A stretch of DNA of 64,000 nt from Steromphala cineraria. Taxonomy: Eukaryota > Mollusca > Gastropoda > Trochida > Trochidae. The notes below the pieces were generated by a model, which saw only the letters and a list, made by a program, of their open reading frames with translations, made no database searches and had not been told where the DNA came from. Made by a program: the position numbers and the translations under genes. The stretch's first letter is position 1. The number at the start of each line of letters is the position of its first letter. The stretch covers positions 58,234,987 to 58,298,986 of the forward strand of contig OU744726.1 of assembly GCA_916613615.1 (NCBI GenBank), given 5' to 3'. This document shows, in pieces, positions 12,598 to 24,800 of the stretch.

Positions 12598-13690
12598 TCA
12601 GTTGTAACTTTAAAGCTAACATAGGTTGGTGCAACAGTAATGCAGGCGGCCGCCGGGCATTTCATTAAAGAGGCAGTAGCACGTTTTTTTATAAGTTAAT
12701 ATTTTTTATTTTTAAATAATTTGCTAAATGTATTATTTTAAAGGGTCAAAAATCTCATTACACAAGCCATTAATCCACAGCCAGAGAACAAAAAATAAAG
12801 AATCACATATAGTCCATTGGCTGCCATTTTTTTGCGAACACCTTTTATTCATTTTGTGTAAGAAAAGGGAATCGCATGGCTGAGCTTTCCATTATATATA
12901 TTTGATTTATTAGTGCTTCGTGCAGTTTAGATACAATGTCTTCTAATTGGAACAATTTATTTTAATTTTCCCGACATCACCTTATATTCCCCCTAAAAAC
13001 GTGCAACTGTCCCTTTAACCTCCATCTATTTTATAAAATTATTTCGTGCAGGAGAGTCTTACATGAGCTTATTTTACGGGTGCATCATACAGTTGTCGCC
13101 CTCTTTGAGATTCAATAAATGGATTTCGTTTGAAATAAAAATTGGCCAAATTCGCACAAAAGTAATACATTAATTCAGCCCTTATTTCACCAAGTGCAGC
13201 AATAATTAATAACCAAGAGGAAATGTCCCGACGTGAAGAAAGTTATTTGGTCGGCAGGCTGCCGATAAATATGTACAAAAATTTAAGAAAAAGAAATGGC
13301 AGGGCATCCGCCGTTTGGTCCTTCTCCGGCGCCGTTTCGCCGGAGAATGACGCTTCCGATTGTTGCACCCCTATATATAGGGTGTAGGTTGTAGCCATGG
13401 TGACGTTACGCATGCGCGTTCCCAGCACATAGAACTTTTCTAGCCATTCACAGGGCGGCAATTTTAAATTGCTGTAGAGCCCCTTAGAGTGGGCCAAATT
13501 TATCAAAAATAGATGCGTTTTGTAGGGAATCATTCACTGCAAGTTTGAAACAGGATTGTGCATTAGGTTGAATTTCAAATAATTTACAAAAACTCATTGC
13601 CCCGAGTCAATATGCTATGGGCATAGTGCAACTCTCTTGTAGTTCAATGGCATTCTATTTCACATTTGTACATATGTGAGTTTGCATGGA
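12598..13690. repeat. dispersed segmental duplicate, copy 1 (interrupted by a MITE)
   Basis: This segment matches 14576-15338 along its length, apart from the MITE inserted at 12669-13018. The shared part includes GCAGGCGGCCGCCGGGCATT, a CG-rich hairpin TCTCCGGC...GCCGGAGA, the palindrome CCCTATATATAGGG and a minus-strand open frame of 96 codons. The two copies differ by scattered substitutions and an indel of about 20 bases near 14840. Confidence 0.9.
12669..13014 (+). mobile_element. TTAA-flanked MITE (piggyBac-like), copy 1
   Basis: The ends AGAGGCAGTAGCACGTTTTT and AAAACGTGCAACTGTCCCT are inverted repeats, and TTAA lies on each side (12665-12668 and 13015-13018). The matching locus in the duplicate at 14576-15338 reads CATTTCATTGACCTCCATC, that is, an unoccupied site with TTGA in place of one TTAA. 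That comparison fixes both ends of this 346-bp insertion. Other copies are at 30872, 32703 and 52001. Confidence 0.8.
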
Positions 13691-14209
13691 CATACAAAGT
13701 CGGGCTAATTTGGTAGCTAGTTTGATTCTGTTTATAACTGAAAAACAAACAGGGGTACTTATCTGTGCACTCGAAAGACAGAGAAGAATTTTTTTTGACG
13801 TGTTCTTATCTTTCTTCTTAGGTAGTGTTTAACCCTTTGAAAATATGACAGTTAGAGCATTGTCGCATGTAGCATTTCAATTCACATTACTTCATTTCTG
13901 AGGGCTAGGCAGGTTCTTTTCACACACATACTAATTTGTTTGGACAATCCCTGTTTATTGGAGAAAGATCATTCAGTGGATGTACTGAGTATGCCTTCAA
14001 ACATTGTCATCTCTGACAAAGATTATGGCGAAATGAACAATGGTTGTCTTGATTAACCTGGTCGAGGTATATATATAAATATAAACTGGTTGTGTGTTGT
14101 GACAACTGAGTGGTGAACAGAATGTTAACACCACTAATAGATCTAAAGTGTGTTATTAAAAGCTGGATGAAAGTTATTACAAGTCGCATGCGTACTATAG
14201 GGCCTGGTG

Positions 14210-14650
14210 GAAATGTGAGTGTTGCATAAGATTGAATCATACTCCAATTGTAAACTTAAAGTTATCTTAAGTAGGTGTAGCAATATTTCCGGCTGCCGCC
14301 GGGCATTTCATATCCTTTATACATTCCCAAATGTCTGTAGGAGGATGTTATGTGACCATATTTACACCACTAATAGACATGTTATTTATCGGTGAATGAA
14401 GGATTGTATATCTATTATGCAAGTTGTACATCTAAAGCTAACATAGGTAGGTGTAACAATGATTCAGTTGGCCGCCGGGGGGTTAATATCCTTTATCCAT
14501 TCTCAAATGCTATGATGTATGCATACTAAAATGCCTCAATGAAATGTGAGTGTTGTATGAAATACAATAATTACACTCAAATTGTAAATTTAAAGCTAAC
14601 ATAGGTAGCTGTAACAGTGATGCAGGCGGCCGCCGGGCATTTCATTGACC
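14210..14650. repeat. short tandem units of about 160-190 bp ending in GCCGCCGGGCATTTCAT
   Basis: Three imperfect units each contain a TAAAGCTAACATAGGTAG-like segment followed by a CCGCCGGG box (near 14293, 14470 and 14628). A fourth, separate unit is at about 12598-12664. The last unit runs straight into the second copy of the segmental duplicate, so the duplicate and these units seem to belong to one larger repeat. Confidence 0.7.
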
Positions 14651-15338
14651 TCCATCTATTTTATAAAATTATTTCGTGCAGGAGAGTCTTACATGAGCTT
14701 ATTTTACGGGTGCTTCAAACAGTTGTCGCCCTCTTTGAGATTCAATAAATGGATTTCGTTTGAAATAAAGTTTGGCCAAATTCGCACAAACGTAATACAT
14801 TAATTCAGCCCTTATTTCCAAAAGTGCAGCAATAATTAGTGAAAATATATTTACTATTAACCAAGAGGAAATGTCCCGACGGGAAGAAAGTTATTTGGTC
14901 GGCAGGCTGCCGATAAATATGTACAAAAATTTAAGAAAAAGAAATGGCAGGGCATCCGCCGTTTGGTCCTTCTCCGGCGCCGTTTCGCCGGAGAATGACG
15001 CTTCCGATTGTTGCATCCCTATATATAGGGTGTAGGTTGTAGCCATGGTGACGTTACGCATGCGCGTTCCCAGCACATAGAACTTTTCTAGCCATTCACA
15101 GGGCGGCAATTTTAAATTGCTGTAGAGCCCCTTAGAGTGGGCCAAATTTATCAAAAATAGATGCGTTTTGTAGGGAATCATTCACTGCAAGTTTGAAACA
15201 GGATTGTGCATTAGGTTGAATTTCAAATAATTTACAAAAACTCATTGCCCCGAGTCAATATGCTATGGGCATAGTGCAACTCTCTTGTAGTTCAATGGCA
15301 TTCTATTTCACATTTGTACATATGTGAGTTTGCATGGA
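14576..15338. repeat. dispersed segmental duplicate, copy 2 (unoccupied MITE site)
   Basis: This is the direct-orientation partner of 12598-13690. It is followed at once by a third, partial copy of an internal piece (15339-15407, TCAAAAATAGATGCGTTTTG). The 96-codon minus-strand frame (14891-15181) is retained with one residue changed, but the copies are too similar for that to show selection. Confidence 0.9.
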
Positions 15339-16084
15339 GAGGCCCTTAGAGTCCGCCAAATTTGTCAAAAATAGATGCGTTTTGTAGGGAATCATTCACT
15401 GCAAACTTTGACCATTTTTGAAAAAAATCATTGCCCCTGGTTAATATGCTAAAGGTAATTGATAATCTCTTGTTAATCAGATCAGTTCCTTGAATGTTGA
15501 ATGAGGGTAATGACGCAGACAGTCGTAGGTAGGCTACTTCTCTATACTTCAATAGACATTTCTTATTTGTTTTTATCAAAGATGTACTATAAGTTTTCAT
15601 TAAATCATTTTCATATTCCAAACATACTGTTTACTATGTGAAAATTTAAAATTAATGGACTTTTTTGCACTTTTGTGAAATATTTTTTAATTATTGAAAC
15701 GAAACTATTTTTATTTTCAAGTAGTTATATCTCATTTAAACAGCATGAATGAAATATAAGGGCATATACTTATTTTCCAAAAATATATAACAAACGCATT
15801 GGATCGAAGCAAATCATTTAATAAAAGCATTAAACATGATTGTCAAATAATCAGACTGGTAATACATTTTGTAATGAGACAGTAGCACATATTAAAGGGA
15901 AACGGGTGTATCACCAATTAATCGATCAAATGTAACCAAATGCAAGACAGTCTATTACAAACAATAACACGAACCCGGAAACCAATGTAGAACATTTTCT
16001 TAACTGAAAATCTTATTGTTTTACGCAAATGATTAATACGTGTCCGAAATGATTAATAAACTGATCGTCAATAGTTTTTATCTT

Positions 16085-16845
16085 GATATTTCGATAACGG
16101 ATTAAAGAGTTGGGTAATGGTATGCTTGACTCTCCGAAGATAAATAACGGATGAAGGGTTAAGTAATGGTGTGATTTACTCGATTCTCTGAAGATAGATA
16201 ACGGATGAAGGGTTAAGTAATGGTATGATTTACTCGATTCTCTGAAGATAAATAACAGATGAAGGGTTAAGTAATGGTATGATTTACTCGATTCTCTGAA
16301 GATAGATAACGGATAAAGGGTTAAGTAATGGTATGCTTGGCTCTCTGAAGATAGATAACGGATGATGGGTTAAGTAATGGTATGCTTGACTCTCTGAAGA
16401 AAGATAACGGATGGAGGGTTAAGTAATGGTATGCTTGGCTCTCTGAAGATAGATAACGGATGATGGGTTAAGTAATGGTATGCTTGGCTCTCTGAAGATA
16501 GATAACGGATGAAGGGTTAAGTAATGGTATGCTTGGCTCTCTGAAGATAGATAACGGATGATGGGTTAAGTAATGGAATGCTTGGCTCTCTGAAGATAGA
16601 TAACGGATGAAGGGTTAAGTAATGGTATGCTTGGCTCTCTGAAGATAGATAACGGATAGAAGTGCTGGGTAATGGAATGCTTGACTCTCTGAAGATAGAT
16701 AACGGATGAAGGGTTAAGTAATGGTATGCTTGGCTCTCTGAAGATAGATAACGGATAGAAGTGCTGGGTAATGGAATGCTTGACTCTCTGAAGATAGATA
16801 ACGGATGAAGGGTTAAGTAATGGTTTGATTGACTCTCTGAAGATA
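16085..16845. repeat. 49-bp tandem array, about 15 units
   Basis: The unit CTCTGAAGATAGATAACGGA followed by TGAAGGGTTAAGTAATGGTATGCTTGG repeats every 49 bases. Variant units (GATGATGGG, GATAGAAGTGCTGGG) alternate in the right half, which suggests a higher-order repeat there. No gene is seen here. Confidence 0.95.
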
Positions 16846-16974
16846 ATACCTTTCGTATACACAATCATTAAATGAGGACAATTTGAATGATTAGTTTTCA
16901 GCATAATTATAGTTACATGAACACGCAGACGGTTCTTGTCAACAATTGAACCATGTCCAGCATACTTCATGGAT

Positions 16975-17530
16975 ACGGTATCAGGCATATTGAAACTTGA
17001 TTCATTGTCCAAATACATACACTGAATTCCTTTTTGGGTAACTGATACTAGATTCATTGTCCGAAATACTAATACTGGATTCGTTATCAGACATATTGAT
17101 ACTTGATTCATTGTCCAAAATACTAATACCTGATTCCTTATCAGGCATACTGATATAAGATTCATTGTCCAAAATACTCGTACTGGATTCCTTGTCAGGC
17201 ATACTGATACTAAATTCATTGTCCAAAGTACTAATACTGGATTCCTTGTTGGGTAACTGATACTAGATTTATTGTCCGATATACTGATACGTGAATCCTT
17301 CTCCGGTAAGTGATACTGGATTTCTTGTCAGGCATACCAAAACGGGGTTCATTGTCCGAAAAACGGATATTTGATTCCTTGTCCGCAATACTTGATTCGT
17401 TGTCCATGATACTTACACTGGATTCCTTGTTCTATAAACTAATTCTTGATTCCTTGTCCTTGATACTGTAATCCTTGTCCGCAACAATAGATTCCTTGTC
17501 CGGGATGCTGTTACTGAGCTCATTCAATAT
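16975..17530. repeat. degenerate minisatellite of about 30-bp units
   Basis: Units of the form GATACTGGATTCCTTGTCCG alternate with GATTCATTGTCCAAAATACT. Spacing is about 30 bases, with a weaker 60-base period. Long open frames on the minus strand here follow from the repeat period and are not taken as genes. Confidence 0.8.
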
Positions 17531-17673
17531 TTGGATACGCGGCCGCCATATTAACCATGGGAATAGTTGCCTGGGGCTGAGTGTTTTGTTTAACCTATAA
17601 TATAAAAAAAAACATTTTTTGTATAATAGTAGAAATTATGAAAGCATTTAAAAAACAATTCCCCTCATTTTGT

Positions 17674-17706
17674 TAAAGTCATATGACACACTTCCTCGGG
17701 TAATAA
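17674..17706. repeat. single arm related to the hairpin element at 54093-54232
   Basis: TAAAGTCATATGACACACTT followed by CCTCGGGTAATAA is nearly identical to the right arm of the hairpin at 54093-54232, but the left arm is absent. Confidence 0.6.
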
Positions 17707-18806
17707 GCTCTGTGTTTAGAATTTTAAAAATAATCAAATTGATATCAAACTATACAGTGTATCTGGTGGATCTCTCTGGAAATTGTTTCTTGTTCAATGG
17801 TAATTTGTAAGTGAACTGTTTCCGTCAAGAATACATTCATTAACGTATTGTGTCCTGTTTAAAAAGAGTCAAATGTGTCAAAATTATATTAAAAAATTCT
17901 TCAATCGAGATGTTCTTGTTATTTCTGAAATTACTTTTTAATGCTTTTCAGTTCAGTTTAGTGACAAAACTACGAACAGGTGTTTGTCGTTATTTCTGAT
18001 ACCAAATCGTTCACTTTCATGCGACGATAGCTCAAACGTTATTTGAAGAGTTAAGAGAAAGCTATAGGAAAGAATTATGATACTTGTCTATTTTAAATTT
18101 CGGCTATGTCCACTTTATCAATTTTGACAACTAAGGGCATTTTTCTATAGTTGGTCCGTCACTATGGAAAAATCTACCCTTGTAATAAGATCACAATAGC
18201 AGTTGGTGAACTTCAAACATATCTGTTTACTTCTGAATTTGACTACTAATCATCCCGCACTCAAGTTTGAGTGCCATTAGTCAGAAAATAGCGCTATACA
18301 ATACAATACTAAGTGTGTGTGTGTGTTTCCTTTTAAAACATTAGTGGGTTAAATACCGACTGCAAATTCTTAAGTAGGTAGAACGGCCTGAGGTATCTGA
18401 CACAGACAGACTGACTACCATCAACGTACCTCGTAGATTGTCATAATTTTTCATAATTTGTGTTTTCTACCAAAGTTTTCTTTGATGCTCTATTTTCTTT
18501 TTTTTTAGATATGACTATATAACTGATTTTTTAAAAACGTAAATTATTAATCCTGATAATGGTTAGTTGAGTATCTTGGTTGGAAAGGGATGATTATCCA
18601 AATCTGTAAGAATTTTTGCGCCCTCAAAATGTGCTATTCAGCTAGCTAGCTGCAGCAGCAGCTTTCCACAGACTATGCTTTATGTGCATCGTTGTTCTCA
18701 TGCGATGTTTTGTCAAGATGTTCATATTTCAGTCAGTTTACCCCCATAAATCTAAAAAAATGTGAATGGTGTTTCATAACTAACTGTATACATTAACGAA
18801 ATGAAC

Positions 18807-21800
18807 TCAATGAAGTATTACTTTTGAGTAGAGAATTCCTGAGAGAACCGCAGAGATAATGGTTACAGCCCCTCCTCCAAAGGACATGACAGCAATAGCA
18901 ATCCCTGTCCGACGGTTCCAGTTCATTTCATCACAGCTGAAGTCTTCCAGCAGGTATTTCACAGCTGGGTTCCTGAAAGCACGGAACTTTGCTAATATAT
19001 ATTTAAACCATAGTAATTATCAAAATTTTGTTTCCTAGATTTAATAATTTAATAATCAAGGTGGAGCCAGGTGATAATATGGGTAGTTTATTATTTGGGT
19101 TATCGGGTTTTCGAATACAACTCTAATGCTAACAAAGATGAAAAATGTAAAAAATGTACTTTAAGCTTTCTTCGGGACGACAAATGAATACAAAGCTTTA
19201 TGGTATAAGGATAAAATAACCTTTAAAGGTCAGTTTGAATAAAATAAGGCATAAGCCAATACATTTCAACGCTGTCCCATGAGAAGTTAAAACCAATTCA
19301 TAGATATTTTTAAAAATAAATATTAAATATTTCTGAATTTCTGTTAATAATAATGATAATGATAATGCATTTATATAGAAACTACACTCCAGTTCAAAAC
19401 TGCTCAGTGGCGCTTTGCAAAAGAAAGTTCAGGGTAGAAGTTTAGGATATAAAGTACTTGACGAAGTTACGAAGTCTGAACAAGGAACACAAGGGATTCC
19501 TTGTCCTCAGATTTGCCCAAAAATTACTTTCTTTTACAAGATGAATCTTAAACTTTCACCAGAATATCTTTGCGAACTTGTACCCCCCCCCTATGGCATG
19601 TGAATCATCTAACTACAATCTTAGAAATCCTACTAAATTACAACCAATTCTCTGCCGATCTACTCAAAACCTTATTGCGTTATGGTGGTTTGTGTGCTTC
19701 GGCGGTCCCGAGAGCTATGCAAGATGGAGCTCACATGCATTAGGGTTACCTAAGCTTTAATGGTCAACAGATAGAAACCAGACCAAATTTGTGTCGTTCT
19801 GAAACCTGCTTTCTAGCCCAGAGTATGCCTTTTTTGTCTGTTCTCTCATCCTGTCACACTTCTTTCTCTTCTATCTTCTCTCGTTTGGATAGAAACAATC
19901 ATATGTTAAATAGCTGATTTTTTGGGGATAGTACGTTAAACCCCAATTCACTCACTCACCGTAAACCTGCCTATATTATTATTTTCATATTTCTGGCTCT
20001 GACTATAGGCCTATCTGATTGGCTACTGAAATACGGCAATGCAACTAAGGGGAGGTAATCTTTGAATCGTATTGAGCCCTAATTGGTTCCCGAGGTTAGT
20101 GGAGATATCATTGGATAAACTCTGGATTATCGAGATTGCTGTACACACTATGACATTTTTCTGAAATTAGTTATTCATGAATTGAAGATATCAAAGTTTA
20201 CAGATTAACGGATTGGTGCCGGTCGTCTGCACTGACACCTAACGACATGTCACATGACATGTGAGGTCTGATGACCTGAAACTGAAATACGTACTGACAA
20301 GTGCACATTCCATTGATATCCAAGGAACATGTTCCACTTCCAGTGATGTCGGATAAGTCAAATAAAGCCAGACGGCGGAGGAAGAGAGTAACTGTGGTAA
20401 CCATGGTTCCAATTGCTATCACGCTGAGGGTCACGTGCACGATGTACTGCACAACACAGGAACAGGGTTACAAAATCAAGATTGCTTATGTAAATACAAA
20501 TGACAAACGAAAGATGGTAAATGGCAAAGCTTTATCTAATCGAGGAGAGTAGAAGGTTTAGAGGTGCCAATTTGTTTGGCTTAATAAATATTTTCGTTCG
20601 ATACAATATTTATTAAGAGTTATTTCCAGGTAGTGGAAAATTTAAATCTTCCGTAATTAGACCCCTCCAATGTTGTGTTGGGGAAGGATACAATGTAATG
20701 ATAACGTTTGTGGTTTTTTACAAAATGTAACAAAATTCAAACATACTGCCTCTTTCTTCCTCAGACCTGCGGCTATCAGACCCGCCACTGCAGGGACAAT
20801 CCACTGAAAGGATCGCAAAAGGAATCAGACATGATATCTCTCTCATTGCTATTGATAACGCATTCTCTCCCCACAGATGTTACCTGGGTCTTACACTTCT
20901 GATGTTTCAAGACTTGAGCTACCTCTATGGGGAGAGAAGGCTAAAGATTTGGCAATACGCTTTTTTCTGTCTTCATCTGCCTGTCCGTCTATTTGCCGGT
21001 CTTGTCATACCTTTGACGGTGATCTCAGCGGTAGGTCTTTAACTATGGACACGGGGATTCTTTGTTATAAAGAAATAGCATTAATGTGTATCAATATTAA
21101 TAAAGGTTGACCCCGGTGAAACGCATATTCCGTAATCTCGATTTTCAGCTCTGATCGGTCTTTGATATGCCTTTGATACGTCAAAGGTTTACCATGTATA
21201 TACAAAATCTTAAGGGTTCGCATCCTTGAAATCTTAGAAGTTCACCCACCCACCCATCCATCCATCCATCCATCCATCCATTATTCATTCATTCATTCAT
21301 TCATCCATTCCACTAAAATTTCTCTTTCACTCAAAGAAAATTTCATTTTCAGTTCTTTGTCATTCATTCATTCATTCATTCATTCATGCATTCATTCCAC
21401 TCAATTTTCTCTTTCACTCAAAGAAAATTTCATTTCAGTTCTTTGTGATCCATCCATCCATCCATCCTCGATTCATTCATTCATTCATTCATCAATTCAT
21501 TCATTTATTCATTCCAACGTTGTATAAAACTGAAAGGTTTCACTCAAATTTCTCTTTCACTAAAAAATATTAATATTCAGTTCATCGTGATACATCCATC
21601 CATCATTCATTCATTCATTCATTCATTCATTCATTCATTCATTCATTCATTCATTCATTCATTCATTCATTCCTTCCTTCCTTCATTCATTCATTCATTC
21701 ATTCATTCATTCATTCATTCATTCATTCATTCATTCATTCATTCATTCATTCATTCATTCATTCATTCATTCATTCATTCCAACGTTGTATGAAACTGAA

Positions 21801-24800
21801 ATGTTTCACTCAAATTTCTCTTTCACCCATCCATCATTCATTCATTCATTCATTCATTCATTCATTCATTCCAACGTTGTATAAAACTGAAATGTTTCAC
21901 TCAAATTTCTCTTTCACTATAAACAAATATTAATATTCAGTTCATCGTGATACATCCATCCATCCATCCATCCATCCACTATTCATTCATTCATTCATTC
22001 ATCAATTCATTCATCCATCCATCCATCCATCCATCCATCCATCCATCCATTCATTCGTTCATTCATTCCACTCAATTTTCTCTTTCACTCAAAGAAAATT
22101 TCATATTCAGTTCTTTGTGATCCATCCATCCATCCATCCTCGATTCATTCATTCATTCATTCATCAATTCATTCATTTATTCATTCCAACGTTGTATAAA
22201 ACTGAAATGTTTCACTCAAATTTCTCTTTCACTAAAAAACATTAATATTCAGTTCACCGTGATACATCCATCCATCCATCATTCATTCATTCCAACGTTG
22301 TATGAAACTGAAATGTTTCACTCAAATTTCTCTTTCACTATTAACAAATATTAATATTCAGTTCATCGTGATACATCCATCCATCCATCCACTATTCATT
22401 CATTCATTCATCAATTCATTCATTCATTCATTCCAACGTTGTATGAAACTGAAATGTTTCACTCAAATTTCTCTTTCACTATTAACAAATATTAATATTC
22501 AGTTCATCGTGATACATCCATCCATCATTCATTCATTAATTCATTCATTCATTCATTCCAACGTTGTATGAAACTGAAATGTTTCACTCAAATTTATCTA
22601 TCACTAAAACAAATATTAATATTCAGTTCATCGTGATACATTAAAACATTTGTTACCACAAATCATGAAACACCCTGATATCTGTCAGACTAAGTACCTC
22701 AGACTAACATTTAGTCTCAGAAGTATTTTTTTTCAATATTGACAATATCTTTAAACAAATCACGTATTATAACAAAATTGAGCCCCGAAGATGCTTCAAC
22801 TTCTAAAGCTGAGCAAGCTAGACTTGCTATACTTTTCTAGACTTGGTTGGTCATCAATTAAATAGTTTTGCTTTAGGGTCTGGATGACAGCTATAAGTAC
22901 CTCTGATCCCTGACGATTGTTGATTGGGGGTTATGCTAAGCATGTAATTTTTCAGCCATTGAAATGCCGTTATGCAAGGAGCTTGAATCAAATATCTCGA
23001 ACTCACCGGGCATGTCAGCCGGTGCTGCAGTTACTACTAGATGGATCATTTCATAAGGGCCGATAGATATTAGGGTAGTGTAGGATCTTTGGATATACAA
23101 ACATACTGAAGTAGCAGGATGATTACTTACAGCCAGTCCGTACATCCACATAACGGTGATACCAGCTCTGAAAGACCATATACCGAATCTGCCATAGAAG
23201 AAGTTCAGCAATGCTGTGGTAAGAACACTGTATGAGTTACCTGTAACAAGACCATTTTCATAAGAATAAAATCATACGTTTGCTAGTGTTATAGTTCTTT
23301 GCCGCTTGCCAGATTTTAATTTATAAGATCTTTTAATATTACAAACAAGAGAATGTTTGTCGAAGCACAACACAACTGTCGTTTCAGACGTCCTCGAAAC
23401 CCCATTTCGCCATTTCTATTTCATTCAATTTATATTCCCACAAACAAAGGCATTTACAGGGCTAACAACTGATTTCTTAAAGTTTGAAATCGTTAAAGGT
23501 TACCGGTTTCCAAATTTTAAGTGAAATAATATATATCTATCCAAGCCCAATCTAAATGAATAAAAATAGATCAACAGGGTTTTTATATTGACTGTGACAA
23601 CATTGACCAATAAGGCAAGCTGTCCCGCTGAACTTTGACATTACGCTTCGGTAAATAAGAAAATATGCCTTCCTATCTTGCTGGAGACTGTTTGTTTAAA
23701 AATTGAAGCTGTATGGAGTTAATATTCATTCGTGCGAAATCTTGATGAATAATTCGACTGCTTGGATGAATTTTTAGATTATGATTATTTATTTACAAAT
23801 TGTTTAGTATAGTTTCTAGTTGTCAATGACAAATACTGATTGCACTTCGCACATATATTTATGCGACGAATAATAATCACAAAGTTAGACCATTTTTTAT
23901 GTCAATATTTACGATAAACTTCATGAAAGGGGAGATAAGTATTTTATCAAAAATTATTTGTACTAATTTCATGCATTTCTATTTAAGGAATTATACAAAA
24001 GAGTAAATATTTAAAATCATAAAACTAAAACCATGATTTCATTCACCCAAATACAACGACCTACAACCATACAACGATAATTTCCTAATGAATGAACAAA
24101 AACGAGATTTTTTTAAGACACAGTCGACACACTGTTATTGAAAACAGGACATAAGCTGTCACTCGTTTCTTCCGTTTACACATCGGATGCGCGTTATGGA
24201 GCTTTTTGTCACGCCAGATTTGATTGATCGATTCGCGCTTTCCTCATGTGCACAAGAATGGTCCTCGGGACGAACCCTCCTGCCGGTCGATGTTAGCTCG
24301 ACAATATGTCGATCTAAACTTATTTCATTCCAACCTTATGTCCAGTTCAGACCCAAATCAAAAGTTTCCCCTTCAAGTTCATAGTTTCTGAAATACAGAA
24401 TCACTTCCTTAATTTCAGTTCCAAAAATCCCATGATGTGGTTTTCATTACCTTATCATTCATTCCGTTACTTTAGTCAACAAGGTACTTTTTCCTGTTAT
24501 TGTTATAAAGAATTATTCCTGGTTGTTTGTGTTTTACTTCCGTTCCCTATTCTTTACCGATGTTCATTTCAATTGAAAATCGACATTGATGGGTCAAATT
24601 TCAATTTTGGAAGTTCCACAGAACATTTCCTTGTTCTCTCAATCTCTAAATTATAGATATAGAATGTCGTCGAGTAAAAACTTTCGAACCAAAAGATTTT
24701 TCAACACCAAACACTTCCTGTCAGGAAAGACGAGGTATCATGAAAATGAAGTGTATTATTTCAAAGAATCATTAACCGCATCAGCTGAAGAAATATAATT

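Larger units (their letters stand above)
10427..18806. other. region between the first two genes: repeats only
   Basis: Apart from the hairpins, the duplicated segments, the MITE and the two tandem arrays listed, I see no exon pair with compatible phases. Open frames at 11709-12065 (minus) and 12298-12492 (plus) have no motif and AT-driven composition. The stretch 15410-16080 is AT-rich and featureless, and 17710-18800 likewise. Confidence 0.6.

Noticed and set aside
13243..15181. Duplicated 96-codon minus-strand frame
   Set aside because: Present in both copies of the segmental duplicate with one change, but the copies are too similar to infer selection and no motif or splice context is seen.
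16517..17226. Minus-strand frames of 115, 217 and 74 codons
   Set aside because: They are translations of the 49-bp and 30-bp minisatellites and follow the repeat period.
21587..22571. His-Ser-Phe-Ile repeat frames
   Set aside because: Translation of the ATTC microsatellite.
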